The notes under the pieces are model-generated. The model saw nothing but the letters and a program-made list of their open reading frames with translations, did no database searches and had not been told where the DNA came from. The position numbers were made by a program, and so were the translations under genes. Shown here piece after piece: positions 36,001-47,795 of a stretch of 64,000 nt of DNA; position 1 is the first letter of the stretch; every line of letters begins with the position of its first letter. Location of the stretch: assembly GCF_000276665.1 (NCBI RefSeq), contig NW_004955480.1, forward strand, positions 5,300,148-5,364,147. The letters run 5' to 3'. Source of the DNA: Chinchilla lanigera. Lineage: Eukaryota > Chordata > Mammalia > Rodentia > Chinchillidae.

Positions 36001-36115
36001 CATTCCTACTGAATGGGAAATCCCAGAGAGATTGACAGAAACCTCTAAAAATGTCAGCCAAAATAAATGTGAGTGTCAGGTACTGTATCTCAGCAATGAG
36101 AGAGTATCTAAGATG
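36001..36115 (+). mobile_element. MaLR-type LTR 3' end (fragment)
   Basis: The end 'gtcaggtactgtatctcagc' with 'aatgagagagtatctaag' parallels the 3' ends of the plus-strand MaLR LTRs, with a possible AATAAA ('ccaaaataaatg') near 36060. The left extent is unclear. Confidence 0.45.
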
Positions 36116-36124
36116 TAAATGGTT

Positions 36125-36125
<1 letters not shown>

Positions 36126-36168
<43 letters not shown>

Positions 36169-36605
36169 CAGATAATAGATAATAGATGATACATGGATAG
36201 ATAGATGCTAGATACATAGTAGATGATAGATCAATAGATGGATAGATAGTGGATAGATAGGTAGATAGATAAGAGAAAATAGATAGATGATAGATAATAG
36301 ATTAATAGATAGATAGATGCTGGATAGATAGTAGATGATAGATCAATAGATGAATAGATAGATAGTAGATAGATGGATAGGTAGATAAATAAGAGATAAT
36401 AGATAGATGATAGTTAGAGGGATAGATAGATAATAAATGGTAGATGGATAGATAGATAATAGATAGATAGATGATAGACAGATAAGGGATAGGTGATAGA
36501 TCAAAGATAGACAGGTGGACAGATAACTAGATGATAGATAGGCCATAGATAGATGATTGATGGATAGATTGATGGTGGATAGATAAAATATAGATGATAG
36601 ATAGG
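36126..36605. repeat. Large imperfect (GATA)n microsatellite
   Basis: About 480 bp of GATA/GATG units starts with an uninterrupted run of about 10 units (36126-36168). Higher-order variants follow, such as 'gatagtagatgatagatca' repeated near 36216 and 36330. The Ile/Tyr/Leu/Ser-rich minus-strand frames (35960-36217, 36343-36612) are translations of this repeat. Confidence 0.97.
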
Positions 36606-36699
36606 TCTCCAACTGTTCTTCAGGAGACAGAATTGCTCCCAGACTGAAACAACTATCCTAAAGCATTTTCAAATTAAGACATACAATCTGGATGTTATG

Positions 36700-36895
36700 C
36701 AAGTCCTGGAATTGTTCTCACCCATATTCTTGGTTGTTGCAGCAGTATATCAAGTTTAAAACTGCATAAGGAATTCTTCAAACAGACCTGAGTATGCCAA
36801 CTTGGAGTGCATGTGGCAATAAATAATGAGCATTCCAACTCCTTTTGATGCAGGTGCATGCTGGATCCACACTTTGAGGAATACCGCTCTGTAGA
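36700..36895 (+). mobile_element. MER5-like DNA transposon fragment
   Basis: The end 'ttttgatgcaggtgcatgct' then 'ggatccacactttgaggaat' and 'accgctct' has the shape of a MER5 right end. Diverged. Confidence 0.45.
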
Positions 36896-37754
36896 ATGAA
36901 TTATGGGAGCACTGCGTCTGGGGAAAGTTGAGCTATATTGCTCATGAGGAAGTACTTCCTTTCCAAATGCAGGTTTAATCAAGATTATTCACTCACGGCC
37001 TACATTAGTAGGTAGATGACAATGGAAACAACTGCAGCAGCCCTGATATAAAAGCAATGAGAATGAATGAGAATTGTGGTGAATTAAAATCTAAGGGTGG
37101 CTACTAAGCTAAAAGTGACTGCTGTGGAGATAAAAAAGGACTCAGGAGTGCCAAATCTCTTGATATTTAAATGCAAACAGAGATTTCAGATTTTTGTGTG
37201 AGACATTTTAATATAAAAATGGTTATTCACAGCTCAGTTTTGGTTTAGACTCTTAATTTTTCAGGCTGGGTTGAGATTATAAATTGCTTGTTTGTGACAT
37301 CAGTAGTAAACGTACCAGTTCACTGGCAGGACTCCCGAAGAGGAAGTCAGAATAGGAGCATCTGTGTCCAAGCTGGATTCTTCCTTGGGTTCCTGTCTTC
37401 ATTCTATATACGAATCTCTCTGACTGGTTTCTATTTTCTTCCTGTCGGAGGGCCACCATTCAAATTTCTACTGTGCAAACCTGTCTATATCTGTATAGTT
37501 ATTTTATTGGCTTGAGGAGAGAGAAGGGAAAAGATGCCAAGGGAGAAGAGACATTCCCAGCATTTCTCCTGACAGTTCCTGTGGGGGCTTTTCTCACGCA
37601 TGTACTAGATATTTGCTTCTGAATTTCCTTTGGAGATCAGCAATCCAGGGAGCAGAGGCACAGCCAGAACAGGGAGAGAAGCAAAAACAAACAAACAAAA
37701 ACACAGCACCATTTGAGATCACCAGTGTCCATCAATCCTAACTCTCTGCTTCCA
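36896..37754. other. Unassigned DNA
   Basis: No exon or repeat family was recognised. Two opposing frames at 37277-37515 overlap and neither has a domain. Confidence 0.5.
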
Positions 37755-37990
37755 TGCTCTAAGTATGTTCAACAGGAGGTGAGGGAAAAGAAAAAATGAG
37801 AAAGGGAAGATAAAATGGAAACAAAGCTCATAAATAAGAAGGGGAAGAAGGGTTGAAGGGAGAAGAAGGGAATGGGGAAATAAAAGAGGAATCAAGATAT
37901 ATCATGTGCAGGTAGCAACTCCCCATAATGAGTGTGGTCAGTATGTATATCTAAATTGTACCAATAAACTTAATTTTTTTAAAAAAAGGA
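37755..37990 (+). mobile_element. LINE-1 3' end, type I terminus
   Basis: The purine-rich tract with 'ataaaatggaaacaaagct' and 'ggggaagaagggttgaag' matches the reverse of the L1 3'UTR at 12.05-12.30 kb. It ends 'taccaataaacttaa' followed by T and A runs. Only the last ~235 bp of the L1 are present, a typical 5'-truncated insertion. Confidence 0.75.
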
Positions 37991-38189
37991 GAAAGAGGTC
38001 AGAACATGGGTTAAGTTACTGATAATAATCGGCAAATAGGAAGTGCTGAATATATGTACCAGGTGCTGAACTAATTCCTATATATACAGACAGGCAGATA
38101 TTGGTGTAGACATTTACACCAGATGACTATTCAAGGTATTACATCTAAAGTCCTGAGGCCAAAGGGAAATGACCTGCCATACACACAGC

Positions 38190-38602
38190 ATTATGGCTTA
38201 GATCTTAAGTGTCTCCCACAGTCTCATGAGTGTTTTCCGAAGCTGGACTTTTGAAAGGTGGGTGGATCATGGGGACACCGGACTCATCAGTATTTAGATC
38301 CACTGATGAGCTCACTAAATGTGCTGTCAGGAGGCGGGGCCAGGCTGGAGGAGGTGCGTCCCCGGGAGTGTGCTGCTGGAGGGTGCATCTCCTTTCCAGC
38401 TCCTCCCTTCTGGCTCTGCTTCCCGGCTGCCGTGAGGCGAGCAGATTTCCTCTTCCCAGACTCCTCTCAGTCACAGTGTTTCTGCCTTGGAGCCATCTGA
38501 CCATGCACAGAGTAAGTCCCTACGGCGAAACAACCCTCTCTTCTTTGAAATGGCAAGTGTTGGGTATTCTACTCCAGTGATGGAGAGTGACTGATGTATA
38601 CA
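38190..38602 (+). mobile_element. MaLR-like LTR, G+C-rich subfamily
   Basis: The start 'ttatggcttagatcttaagt' and the end 'gttgggtattctactccagt' followed by 'gactgatgta' follow the MaLR plan. The interior is G+C-rich ('aggaggcggggccaggctgg', 'gcttcccggctgccgtgagg') with several CpGs. Open frames on both strands here (38205-38580) are LTR read-through. Confidence 0.6.
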
Positions 38603-39304
38603 GTATTCTCCCTGCACTGTTGTTTCACTTTGCACTGTCTCAAGTTACCCACAGTCAGCTACAGTCCAAACCTACAGTCCAATAAGATATTTCAAAAGAG
38701 AGAGACTGTGGGTATATAAATTTCATTTCAGTATAATCATTTTATTTTATTAGTACTTAATGTGCCTATATAAACATTATGATAGGTACATCTGTATAGT
38801 AAAAAGCATAACACTTATAGAATTGGTTACTTCTGGGATTTCAGGTATCTATTAGAGGTCCTGGAACGGGTCCCCAAAAGTAGGGGGAAGACTTTGTACA
38901 GAGGGCACTTAATCCTTATGAAGTGCTTTTTTCTAATTTTTCAAATATAGAACTATCTCTTTTAGAACCAGGGTAAATTAGATGACAACTTTATCATTGT
39001 TATTGTTGTTTCACAAAAAAGAAACGCTCCTGGGTAAGGGAAAATATGAAATTTTGAAAGAATATTAAATGTGTGTGTACTTAAATTGAGAAAAATCAGT
39101 TGTTCTCTTTGCTGCCAAAAATCTCTGGAGCATTATAAAACTCTTATCATTGCATCAGTATTGAATGGAAGAAATGCACAAAAAGATTCAAGTAGCATCC
39201 TCATACTATGGAAAACTTGGGTAACTTGAGCATCTTTCCAATTTTCCAAAATTAATAAGAAAAGAAATTGCTTAAAAAAAGGAAATATTAGCATGCAACC
39301 ACTA
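38603..39304. other. Unassigned DNA
   Basis: Nothing recognised apart from short A+T-rich runs. Confidence 0.5.
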
Positions 39305-39432
39305 TTAATTCTTATCATTTTGTTTTGAAACCTTGTATCATTTTTATTGTTTTTGCTTTGTTTTGTTTTTGTCTATGTTGTTGTTATTTTGCTATTGTTT
39401 TTTTAATTCTCTTTAAAATAAAAAAAAGGAAA
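39305..39432 (+). mobile_element. LINE-1 3' end, type II terminus
   Basis: The segment 'tgttttgaaaccttgtatca' .. 'tgtctatgttgttgttattt' .. 'aattctctttaaaataaaa' is the reverse complement of the L1 3'UTR block at about 12524-12640. It ends in an A-rich tail, so this is a very short 5'-truncated L1 insertion. Confidence 0.7.
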
Positions 39433-39834
39433 GAAAATGCTGTGGAAGACTATGTCATCAAAACTTTGAGAACTTTAAGAATTTCCATTCACAAAGCTTG
39501 GAATTCTTCTGCTTTTAATGCAAAATTATTGATACATGTAAGTGCCCAGGACACCAGCCTTTGGGAAGGAGTTTACAAGGAGGCCAGAAGAGGGTAGACA
39601 TTTGAAGCAAAACCAGGCAATGAAAAATTGAAGACGAAGGCTTTTCACTTCAACTGCTATATGTAACAGTTAGTCATCTTGAGAACTTGATACATTTACA
39701 TATCAAATCTTAATCCTTTTTTTTTTCCAGTTCCCCAAATCCATTTCTCATCTGTGCAAATTCTTCCCCTCTGTCTCCTAGTATCTCTCTTTTATTTTGC
39801 TCTTTACCTATATTTGGGGTTTCCCATATAAGAG

Positions 39835-40050
39835 AAATCATGAACTATTAAACCTTCTGTACCTGATTTATTTCACTTAACAAGATTCATTTATTGTCCT
39901 ATGATTAACTCAAAGTTATCCTTCTAGTAGTAGACCACCATGTATATACCACACTTTATTTATCATTCAGTTGTTGATGGGCATACAAGTCCACTTTCAT
40001 AATTTAGCTATTACAAATCATGATACTATAAACATGGGTATGTATGCAAA
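39835..40050 (-). mobile_element. Old LINE-1 3' fragment
   Basis: 'tcagttgttgatgggcatac' and 'ataatttagctattacaaat', with 'ctataaacatgggtatgtat', parallel the minus-strand L1 blocks near 13.23-13.31 kb. Strongly diverged. Confidence 0.65.
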
Positions 40051-42091
40051 AATTTTTGCTAATTATCACTTACTTATATAATACTAGTGTTTTAAAATGA
40101 GACTGCCATTAATATTCGAAGCAAGAAAATTTGTTGCATAGGATTGGTCCAAGTAGAATGTTAATCTCTGCTCACTCTCTAAAACTGAAGCACTCTCTCT
40201 CCCCAACCCTCAGTAAGCGTTACTGTCACCAAGCCAAAAGGAACAAAAAGTCTCTTCCTCTTCAATGCACTTTGTTGAGGAAAACCACTGCAGGTAAAAA
40301 CCATTAATTTAGTTATACGAGGGTTTTGTTCAGTGATTAAATGTATGGTAAAATCCTTGGTCAAAGATTTAGAGCACTTATTCCATGAGATTAATTTCAG
40401 TAATCTTGTTTGAGTTATAAACCTGTAAAGAAAGAAATTATAAATGCATAATCAATAAGAAATACTCATGTCTCATTAAACCACCAGTACTTCCATTAAT
40501 GACATCAGAGGATGTTGGGTTCACCATGCCTGGGTGTCCTGGCTCATCCTTCCTCTGCCAACCTGCAAATTGTAACTGGAGAAAGCCATCTTTTCTTTGG
40601 ATGTTACACTGGTAACATTTTCTAAAAATCATCTTGTTTATCTCTATGTTTAATCTCAGATGTTGAAAAGAAGCAATTCCAATAATTCCATCCCATGTGG
40701 ACTTATTACATTCATCCCATCTGCCATGGATTTAGTGGGGGGGATATGGGGACCACATACTTGTGATTTCTAGATTTATGAAGGTACTGTGAAGCCATTC
40801 CATAAAACACTCCAATCATTATACGAAGCACTGTAGATAGAATGCCACCAGGCTTTTTTCTAGTGTGCATGTTGTTTATGTTTTCTATTTGGCATTTTTC
40901 ATACTAAACTTGGGACAAGTTTAGCCTTCCCACAGGTCCTTATTTTGAAGACAAAAGAAATCAATGGCTGATATGTGGCTCTATAAAAATGAATATTAAA
41001 TTGGGAGTGCATGAGAAATGAGAATAGAGAAAAAGGAAATAGAGGGAGGTAACTTAGAGGAGGGTGGACAAAGAAATACGAGGCATGAGAATTTGCCTTA
41101 ACGGGAAAGGCCAAACCCCATACAAGGTGCTGGAGGCTGATGTCTGAAGCAAAGTTTCCCTGCGCACAGCACTGCAGGACAGTCAGAGAAACTCACCTGT
41201 ACTGAGTCAGGTCGGAGAGAAAAGAATGCCCAGGAGATTCACAGACACTAGCATGCCAGAGAGTTTGTTAGCGGGAGGAAGACTACGGAACTGAAAGTGG
41301 CCCAAAAAACTGAGAAACTAAGCAAACGTTGTAGACGTGCATGAGATTCAGTACAGGAGTGAAGACTTTGTGGAATAGAGAACTACCTGAGATCAGACAG
41401 TTCTTCACAGATGCAATATGTTTCTAACATTGATTGAATTCCTGTGAGGCTTTTAGAATAAGAACAAGTTAGGAACTATCGTGTCTTTTCAGGGGGAAAT
41501 CTGAACTCTGGATATTTCAAAATCAGTGAATAGAAGACAGACAATAAACCAACGGGCCCCTTGGCTTCCCCTCTGGTTACCCTCTTCCCCTTCTCTCTTC
41601 TCCTCCTTTCTCTGTTTCCTATATCCTTCTTTCTTTCTGTCCTTTTCCCTCTCAGACCTTCCTTCCTTCTTACATGTCTACTACTATTTTCATTATATTC
41701 AACTAAGAATACATTAATCTCTGTTTAATAGTTAAAATCGTACACATTTGGGTCATGGTTTTGAACATCAGTGATAAACATACACAGCTATGGGAAAGGC
41801 TGTAGGAGTGAAGACGTAGTCACATTTTTACAGCAGGTACACCACTGCATGTGAATTACTTGTGCAATGAATATGTCATCTAAGCATACACGTTGTCACT
41901 ATTTCTCTCTCTTTAATTTTATTTTATTTTTGTGTCCAGAATTAAGCACATTGAAAAAGTCTAATGATATGAGTCAGATGATTGCATAAAGTTTCGCTAA
42001 AATGTGTCTTGGGGTTTTGATGTATGTATCAGTCTACTAGATTACATATAGAAACTGTGTATGATTATGTGTGTTTATATCCACATGTATA
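40051..42091. other. Single-copy-looking DNA with pyrimidine tract
   Basis: A C/T-rich tract lies at about 41565-41680. No exon, SINE or LTR was recognised. Confidence 0.5.
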
Positions 42092-42355
42092 ATTTTTTTA
42101 TTTTAAAGAGAAAAGAACAAAAACAAAGTAACAAATCAAAGACATAAGCAGAATGACATAAAAAGGTAAAAATGATAGAGAATTACAAAACAAGGTGATA
42201 GGATATTAACAATGGTTGTTGTATTATATTTTGTTATCTTCAAAGTCGTTACTCCAATAAACAGATACAGGCATGTAAGACTGATCAAACAATTAAACAT
42301 TAAATGTTCCTTTCAATAAACCAATAGAAATTAGTAGTACAATTTCTTAGCTTTC

Positions 42356-42390
<35 letters not shown>

Positions 42391-42485
42391 CACACACACA
42401 TATTTTTCTCTTCCTTCTTTTCTCTTTTCCCCATTCCCAGTTGTTCTTTCCTTTTGGGCAGTTTCTTCCCTTTCACAATGTATAA
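42092..42485 (-). mobile_element. LINE-1 3'UTR, type II terminus
   Basis: The same order as at 12.72-13.04 kb is seen: terminal 'ttttaaagagaaaagaac', then 'gataggatattaacaatggt' and 'aggcatgtaagactgatcaa', then 'tgttcctttcaataaac', the pyrimidine tract and 'ccagttgttctttcc'. The alternating microsatellite at 42356-42402 is inserted or expanded within it. Confidence 0.75.
42356..42402. repeat. (TG)n(TA)n(CA)n self-complementary microsatellite
   Basis: A TG run passes into TATATATATA and then CACACACACA, so the ends can pair. The alternating purine-pyrimidine run is a potential Z-DNA or cruciform former. Confidence 0.95.
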
Positions 42486-43399
42486 TTTAAAACAAATAAT
42501 TTGAATCTAAAACCAAATATTCCCTTTTAATTTTTGTATAGTTTGTCTGAGGTGGTGGATTGACAACTCGTGATCAATTTATAACCCCCAGCTGAACTGA
42601 GTAAGCATGGTGCTGGGAGTGGGAGACCCACCTGAGGACTGTTGCCAGCAGCATAAGAGGAAGAACTGGAGAAGTGAGGCTGTTGGGAGCGGGTAGAAGC
42701 GGTAAGGATCTGTTGGTTCTTTTGGAGGCGCTTGTCATACTGGCTTTCCTGATGAATTTGACTGTTTCATCCTCTGAGGAGCTCAGGACCTTTTTGGCAC
42801 GGAGAGTAGCTCCGGTTCACTTTGGGGAAGCTCTGGTGCTCACTCTGAGCATTACTTCCTGGCTCCAGAGGGGAAGATGGTGCACAGCTCAGTCTCCTGG
42901 AGATGCTTGCTTCACTGGCTTTCCTGAGGGGAACACAGCTGTCTTCATCATCGGAGGAGCTCAGGACCTCATGGTTGCTGAGGATGGCTGTGGTACTTTT
43001 TGGGGAAGTGTTCGCTCTTATTTTGAGCGTTGCTTCCTGGCTCCAGTGTAGATCCCTTAGCCTGCTAGCACAGATCCTTTATCCCACTGGCACAGACTTT
43101 CTAAATCCCGCCACTGACCTTTGGGCCTTCACAGCACAGATTCATGAAACAGGCCTCCATGAGACATTGTTATGGGCTCTAGGTCTTCAGTTGAACTCAT
43201 GCAGGGCATTATCATGGGATTCAGGCCCTCAGCTGGATTCTTTTGGTCTTTAGTGTGTGGACAGATTTCCTGCGCTCTCTTGTATATAGTTATTTGGGTG
43301 ACTATTATAAATAATCTTATAAAATATGTGTTCTGTACTATATTGTTCTCCCTTGACAAAAACATGAACCATGACAGCTGGGTTAGGAAATTGGATTTT
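42486..43399 (+). repeat. G+C-richer block with two tandem ~177-bp units
   Basis: Landmarks recur at a fixed offset: 'ctggctttcctga' at 42740 and 42915, 'gaggagctcaggacc' at 42776 and 42954, 'tttggggaag' at 42821 and 42999, 'cttcctggctccag' at 42855 and 43033. The offset is 175-178 bp. A second, looser repeat involving 'catgggattcaggccctcag' and 'tatgggctctaggtcttcag' lies at about 43168-43240. It could be an L1 5'UTR monomer array or an LTR; family not identified. Open frames 42674-43253 arise from these units and have no recognisable domain. Confidence 0.6.
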
Positions 43400-43478
43400 T
43401 TTAGGGGGTACCAGGAATTGAACTCACAACCTTGGGCTTGCCAGGCAGGCACTGTGCCACTGAGCTATATCCCTGGCA
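43400..43478 (-). mobile_element. ID SINE, short tail
   Basis: The reverse ID body 'taccaggaattgaactcaca' to 'gagctatatccctgg' is present. A perfect 15-bp target duplication, aggaaattggatttt, lies at 43385-43399 and 43479-43493. The tail is almost absent. Confidence 0.92.
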
Positions 43479-43493
43479 AGGAAATTGGATTTT

Positions 43494-44480
43494 AATAGAT
43501 CCTTTGGCCAGAAACACGATTATACTGTAGATAGGAAACTTCTTTTTGATGAAGACAATTTTCTCTTCTTATGGGAACTAACCTATTCTCTAATTCCCCT
43601 AGTGGGACGTGAATTAATACAGGAGAACAGAGTTTACTCTCAGCAGCTGCAACTTGCACCTGTGCAGTATTTTTCAATCCTTTTTCACTGCAGTGAGATA
43701 GAAGAAAAAATATAAGCAGAAGAAAATGCTTTAAAGGACCTTCCAATCAAGACGCTTAAACTATTATTAAGAACAGAAATTCTCGGTGGTATTTACCTGT
43801 ACCTGTTAGGTATTGGGCTCAAGGAACCAAATATGAAAATTATGTAACATCTTCCCAACCTGTCTTGAGACTGGCAGGGGGATGGGTGGTGGTCATTTTC
43901 TAGTGTCTTTCCAATTTGTCATACTAGGTTTCCCAAGATAATTTTATCTTCCGCCTTCTTGATCCATAGCCTACAGAGTGGATGCATTCATAACACCGTC
44001 ATGGCATTGTATGGGGATCGTTGGCTGAGGCAGCGAACACAATCAGCTCTGCTGTGTGCTTGCTCTGCATCATTAAGCATTAATGAAATGTTCTCTAATT
44101 GTTTCTCACTCCTGGCTCCCAGCCTCTTTACTGCTTGGTACTTCTGTGCAGCTAACCTTGGAAGTCAGACTAACTCTTCCCACTGTTGAGATGCCAGGCA
44201 CAGGCTTCCCTTGGAATCAACACTATTAACTTGAAAAAAAATTAGAAGGCTAAGGAAGGGGGAAGAATGTTGTGATCGTGGGCACCTAAAAACTATATTC
44301 AGGTTTGCTTTTAGCTTCAATTATTTCACCTTTGAATTACAGGTCTTGCCACCTATGCTTGGCTTTGTGTGAAGAACTATCTCTAAGGTCAGAAATATCA
44401 TAGCATCGCTTATGGCTATTTGGAAAATTTTGCAGTGATAGACATGAATAAATGTGCAAGATTTCTGAGGAAACTTCTCT
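43494..44480. other. Repeat-poor DNA, possible conserved element
   Basis: No repeat family was recognised. The stretch at about 43930-44190 has isolated CpGs and an AT-core 'cattaagcattaatgaaatg' of homeodomain/POU-like character. Neither open frame nor splice context suggests an exon. Confidence 0.4.
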
Positions 44481-44495
44481 AAAGAAAACTTTGTA

Positions 44496-44589
44496 GGGGG
44501 CTAGGGAGTTAACTCAGCGACACAGCACCTGCCTGGCAAGCGCGACGTCATGAGTTCAATTCCCAGTACTGGAAAAAAGAAAAAAAAAG
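44496..44589 (+). mobile_element. ID SINE
   Basis: The body 'ggggctagggagttaactca' to 'ttcaattcccagtactgg' and an A-rich tail are present. A perfect 15-bp target duplication, aaagaaaactttgta, lies at 44481-44495 and 44590-44604. Confidence 0.93.
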
Positions 44590-44604
44590 AAAGAAAACTT
44601 TGTA

Positions 44605-45306
44605 AGTAATGTACATTAAGAAAAAATGTTTGGAAAACACATGAGTTTATAACAAAAGAAGTCAATCAATTTAGACCATCCCACAGAGATAAAGGCAGTT
44701 CATACACCCACTTAATATATTTTGAAAAAATATTTTAAATATGTCCCAGCAAAACAAAACTCTTCCATCAGAAATAGAAATAATGATCAGCTTATATATG
44801 TGTGTTGGGGGTAGGAGGAGAGTTTTATTGCTGATTGTTAGAAAAAAGTAGAAGGAGCAAATGTTAATAAAAAACTGTCACTACACTTGACAATTTAATA
44901 AGTGGAGATTATGAGTGTATTATTATCTTACCAGAGTATTTCATTTCACCCAGGATCTCCCCCATAAGGCCTAAGTGGCAAATCTATCTTAGAATTCAGT
45001 GCCAACTATTACATAGGACATATTTGGGGACCAGAAATCTCCAAATGCAGCAAACATTTCCTGTTGACCAAATAGTAAAATAAAATTGAGGAAGAAGTAA
45101 TGGCAAGTTAGCAAAAATTCAACAACCTCTGGAGTTATTAGACAGAATACTTTTCATTTTAATGAGGGCTGTTGGGGATTTAGAGGACATGAATAAATGT
45201 GGTTCTGATTAAAAATATCAGTCACATATTGCATGAAAACTTTTAAAATAAGGTTAACCTGCAGTAAAGTTTCTATGGGGTCAGACTATGTCAAAATGCA
45301 TTCTTC
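44605..45306. other. Intergenic DNA, nothing recognised
   Basis: A+T-rich; no exon or repeat family was seen. Confidence 0.5.
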
Positions 45307-45385
45307 TTTTTTTTGGTGCTGGGGATTGAAATAAAGGCTTTGGTAAGCACACTCTCTACCACAGACCTATACCCAACCCAAGTCT
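45307..45385 (-). mobile_element. Degraded ID-like SINE
   Basis: The plus strand reads 'tttttttggtgctggggatt' through 'cacagacctatacccaaccc', a decayed reverse ID. Confidence 0.55.
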
Positions 45386-46974
45386 CTCAAAATACAATTC
45401 TGAGAAGTTCATTTGATTAAAATAAATGCATTAGGTAACTATTGAAGCAAAAACCAAGTATGATTAATTTATCTTGAAATATTAGTATTCTGTCTTGATA
45501 CTAAAAATATTCCCAGCATATATACTCCTTTAATTATCATTCTATCACACTTTTAAATCACCAAATGTCTCCTTTCCTTCCACAAATCCCTATAAAACTG
45601 CCAGTGAGCCATATTTTTTATGAAGTACGTGTATCTTCCCTTCACTTGGACTGTTTCTCTGAAGCTCCACGGGTTGAATGCTGTAGGGCTGTGGTCAGCA
45701 AGAAAATACGTTGGTGGCTGAGACTGCTGCATGCCTGTCACTCCTCCTTGGCTTGTACTGCACAGTTGAGTGGGTCTGTCCTTCGAGTGATAGAGGGGAC
45801 AGGGCCTGGGAGAAATCAGAGTGACAACTCAGCTCAAAACAGACTCCCTGTTAGAGACTGGTGTGCTTCAGAGGATAAGTGCCTGCAGCTGGCATTTCCA
45901 CAACATCTGTGGGCTTAAAAGTACATATTTACTTAAAGCCATAGGATTTTCAGATCTACATGGGAACTTAGCGTTCTAATTTTACAGTGAAGGAAAATGG
46001 CACCTACATAATTAAAGAGGAACTTTGCACTGGTAAATTTTAGGACCAGCACTTGAACTTCCATCTTCTGGCTTTCAAGCACCTCCAGAAGTAAGGCATT
46101 TTTCCTAGTCCTCTAACATTTGTTCCCTCTTAATAGCCCTGGACCAACGTAGATGGGCTGTTTATGCTTCCTGATTTTATATTTTTTTCTGTTTTTAGAT
46201 TTTAGTCTCTGTGTTGCATCACATAAGCCCGCTTCAATTGTGGACAGTTGACTTCACAACGAGTTATTGAAATGAAAACAAGGAGTATTTTAAAGTGCAA
46301 TTCAAATATCTTTGGGAGGAAGGCATCAAGAAAGGCAAATAAGTTTTTAGTACTATTTTCAAAACTGTTTTGATTTTGTTGATGTTTGATCTGTCAGTAT
46401 GTTCGCTGATATAAGACTCCTCAGTACCTCTATAAAATAGATACTCAGTCAATGTATTTAATTTGATTCAACTGTTTCCTTGGACCGAGGAGGGGAGGAG
46501 ATGTGAACCAAGAGAGTGGGCTGGAGGTAACCAGAAAAAACTCTCCACACCAGCAAAATTCTCGTCTACTGAAAGTATGGAATGACTCCTCCCATGAAGA
46601 AGGCTGTGTGTGCAGTAGACAAGTCCTTCCAGCTGTACTGTCTCACCTGCCCTTCACTTGACTCCTTCTTGGTCTAGGCAGTATAAAAAGAAAGGTGTTA
46701 AAAGGCTGTTAACAATAGAATGGGAAAAAAAAGTTCAATGCATTCCAGATGTAGCAGTTGACACCTTGTCTTACCGGTGTTCTCAGTCTAACACCTCATA
46801 TAACATGGACAATGGTCCAATCAGGAATCAGACCCAATAAGTGAGTTATCATGATTGTGTGCTAATAATTAGGGCTAGAATGCTTTTGACTGAAGAAAAC
46901 ATTTCAGTCGTCTGTTTCTCAGAGCTTCACACTAGATCTTTTCCAGCTGAGTTTGCACTTATCCTTTTTCATTT
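45386..46974. other. Single-copy-looking DNA
   Basis: A weak minus-strand MIR-like pattern lies at about 45950-46090. The plus frame 45565-45918 (117 residues) has no domain and no splice context. Confidence 0.45.
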
Positions 46975-47105
46975 CATGAAAAAAATAAAACAAAATTCCA
47001 TAACCAAACAAGAGAAAAACAATAGTCATTACACTATGTATTGTCATTATCCTATATATTATCTTCAGAGTAGTTGCTCAGAGCACAAGATATAAACCTA
47101 AAAGC
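46975..47105 (-). mobile_element. Decayed LINE-1 3'UTR fragment, type II
   Basis: It has the order of the shared 3'UTR block ('caaaattccataacc', 'aacaatagtcattacactat', 'agagtagttgctcagagcac', 'aagatataaacct') but strong divergence. Confidence 0.5.
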
Positions 47106-47612
47106 TCTTTCAAAAAAAGAAGGGGTGCAATTATACTTTCTTAAACACAATTTTCTTCTTTTACTCACTCTGTTTGAAAAACATGAATGTGTTTTTTTCT
47201 ACCCTATTTGGAAACCGTAAAATGTGATATTCTGAGCTGTATTTCAGAATCTAATTTATCAGCAGGATAGATTTAAAACTGTCTTTTTGGAATGCAAGAG
47301 AGTAAAAAAAGACAAGTAAATTTTAGTACTATTTTGCAAATAGATTTTACCCAAAAGACCTGTGAAAGAGCTTCAGGATCATCAGAGTCCTCACTTCGGC
47401 AAACATTGTATTAAAGGTATTCTTGTGAAACTGGCTGTGTTCAGAATAAGAGTTTGGATCAAGGACAGAGGAGGTAAAGTAGGGAGAGAAGCTTAGAGGA
47501 GAAGAAAAATAATTAAAGTGTTGAAAATAGCAGAAGACATTTCTTATATGAGGAAAAGATAAAGCAAATCAGTAGAGAAAAGTGGTACTTGACTAATGTA
47601 GAAAAGGCCAAT
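47106..47612. other. Intergenic DNA, nothing recognised
   Basis: No repeat or exon was recognised. Confidence 0.5.
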
Positions 47613-47627
47613 ATAGAACTGAACCTC

Positions 47628-47795
47628 AGCTGGACGTGGAGGTGCACGCCCATAATCCCAGCACTTGGGAAGCTGAGACAGGAAGATCTTTGCAAGTTCA
47701 AGGCCAGCCTGAGCTACAAAGTGAGCTCAAAGCCAGCCTGAACTGCACAGAGAGACCCTGTCTCAAAACAAATAAATACATAAATAAATAAATAA
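47628..47795 (+). mobile_element. B1-like SINE with duplicated right part
   Basis: The full body from 'agctggacgtggaggtgcac' through 'gcctgagctacaaagtgagc' and the repeated 'aaagccagcctgaactgcac' to 'gagaccctgtctc' is present, with an AAAT-rich tail. The flanking copies atagaactgaacctc (47613-47627) and atagaactgaatctc (47796-47810) differ at one base. Confidence 0.94.

Noticed and set aside
35596..36012. 138-residue plus-strand open frame
   Set aside because: It translates a (TTG)n run as poly-Val and runs into LTR-like sequence; no domain or splice context.
36126..36605. Regularly spaced repeats that might suggest a CRISPR array
   Set aside because: The unit is a 4-bp GATA microsatellite without spacers, in a mammalian context.
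38205..38580. CpG-rich block with open frames on both strands, possible promoter or first exon
   Set aside because: The ends follow the MaLR LTR plan; opposing frames over the same bases are read-through.
42674..43253. Overlapping open frames of 116-125 residues in a G+C-richer block
   Set aside because: The two frames arise from two tandem DNA units read in shifted frames, which points to a repeat and not a coding exon.
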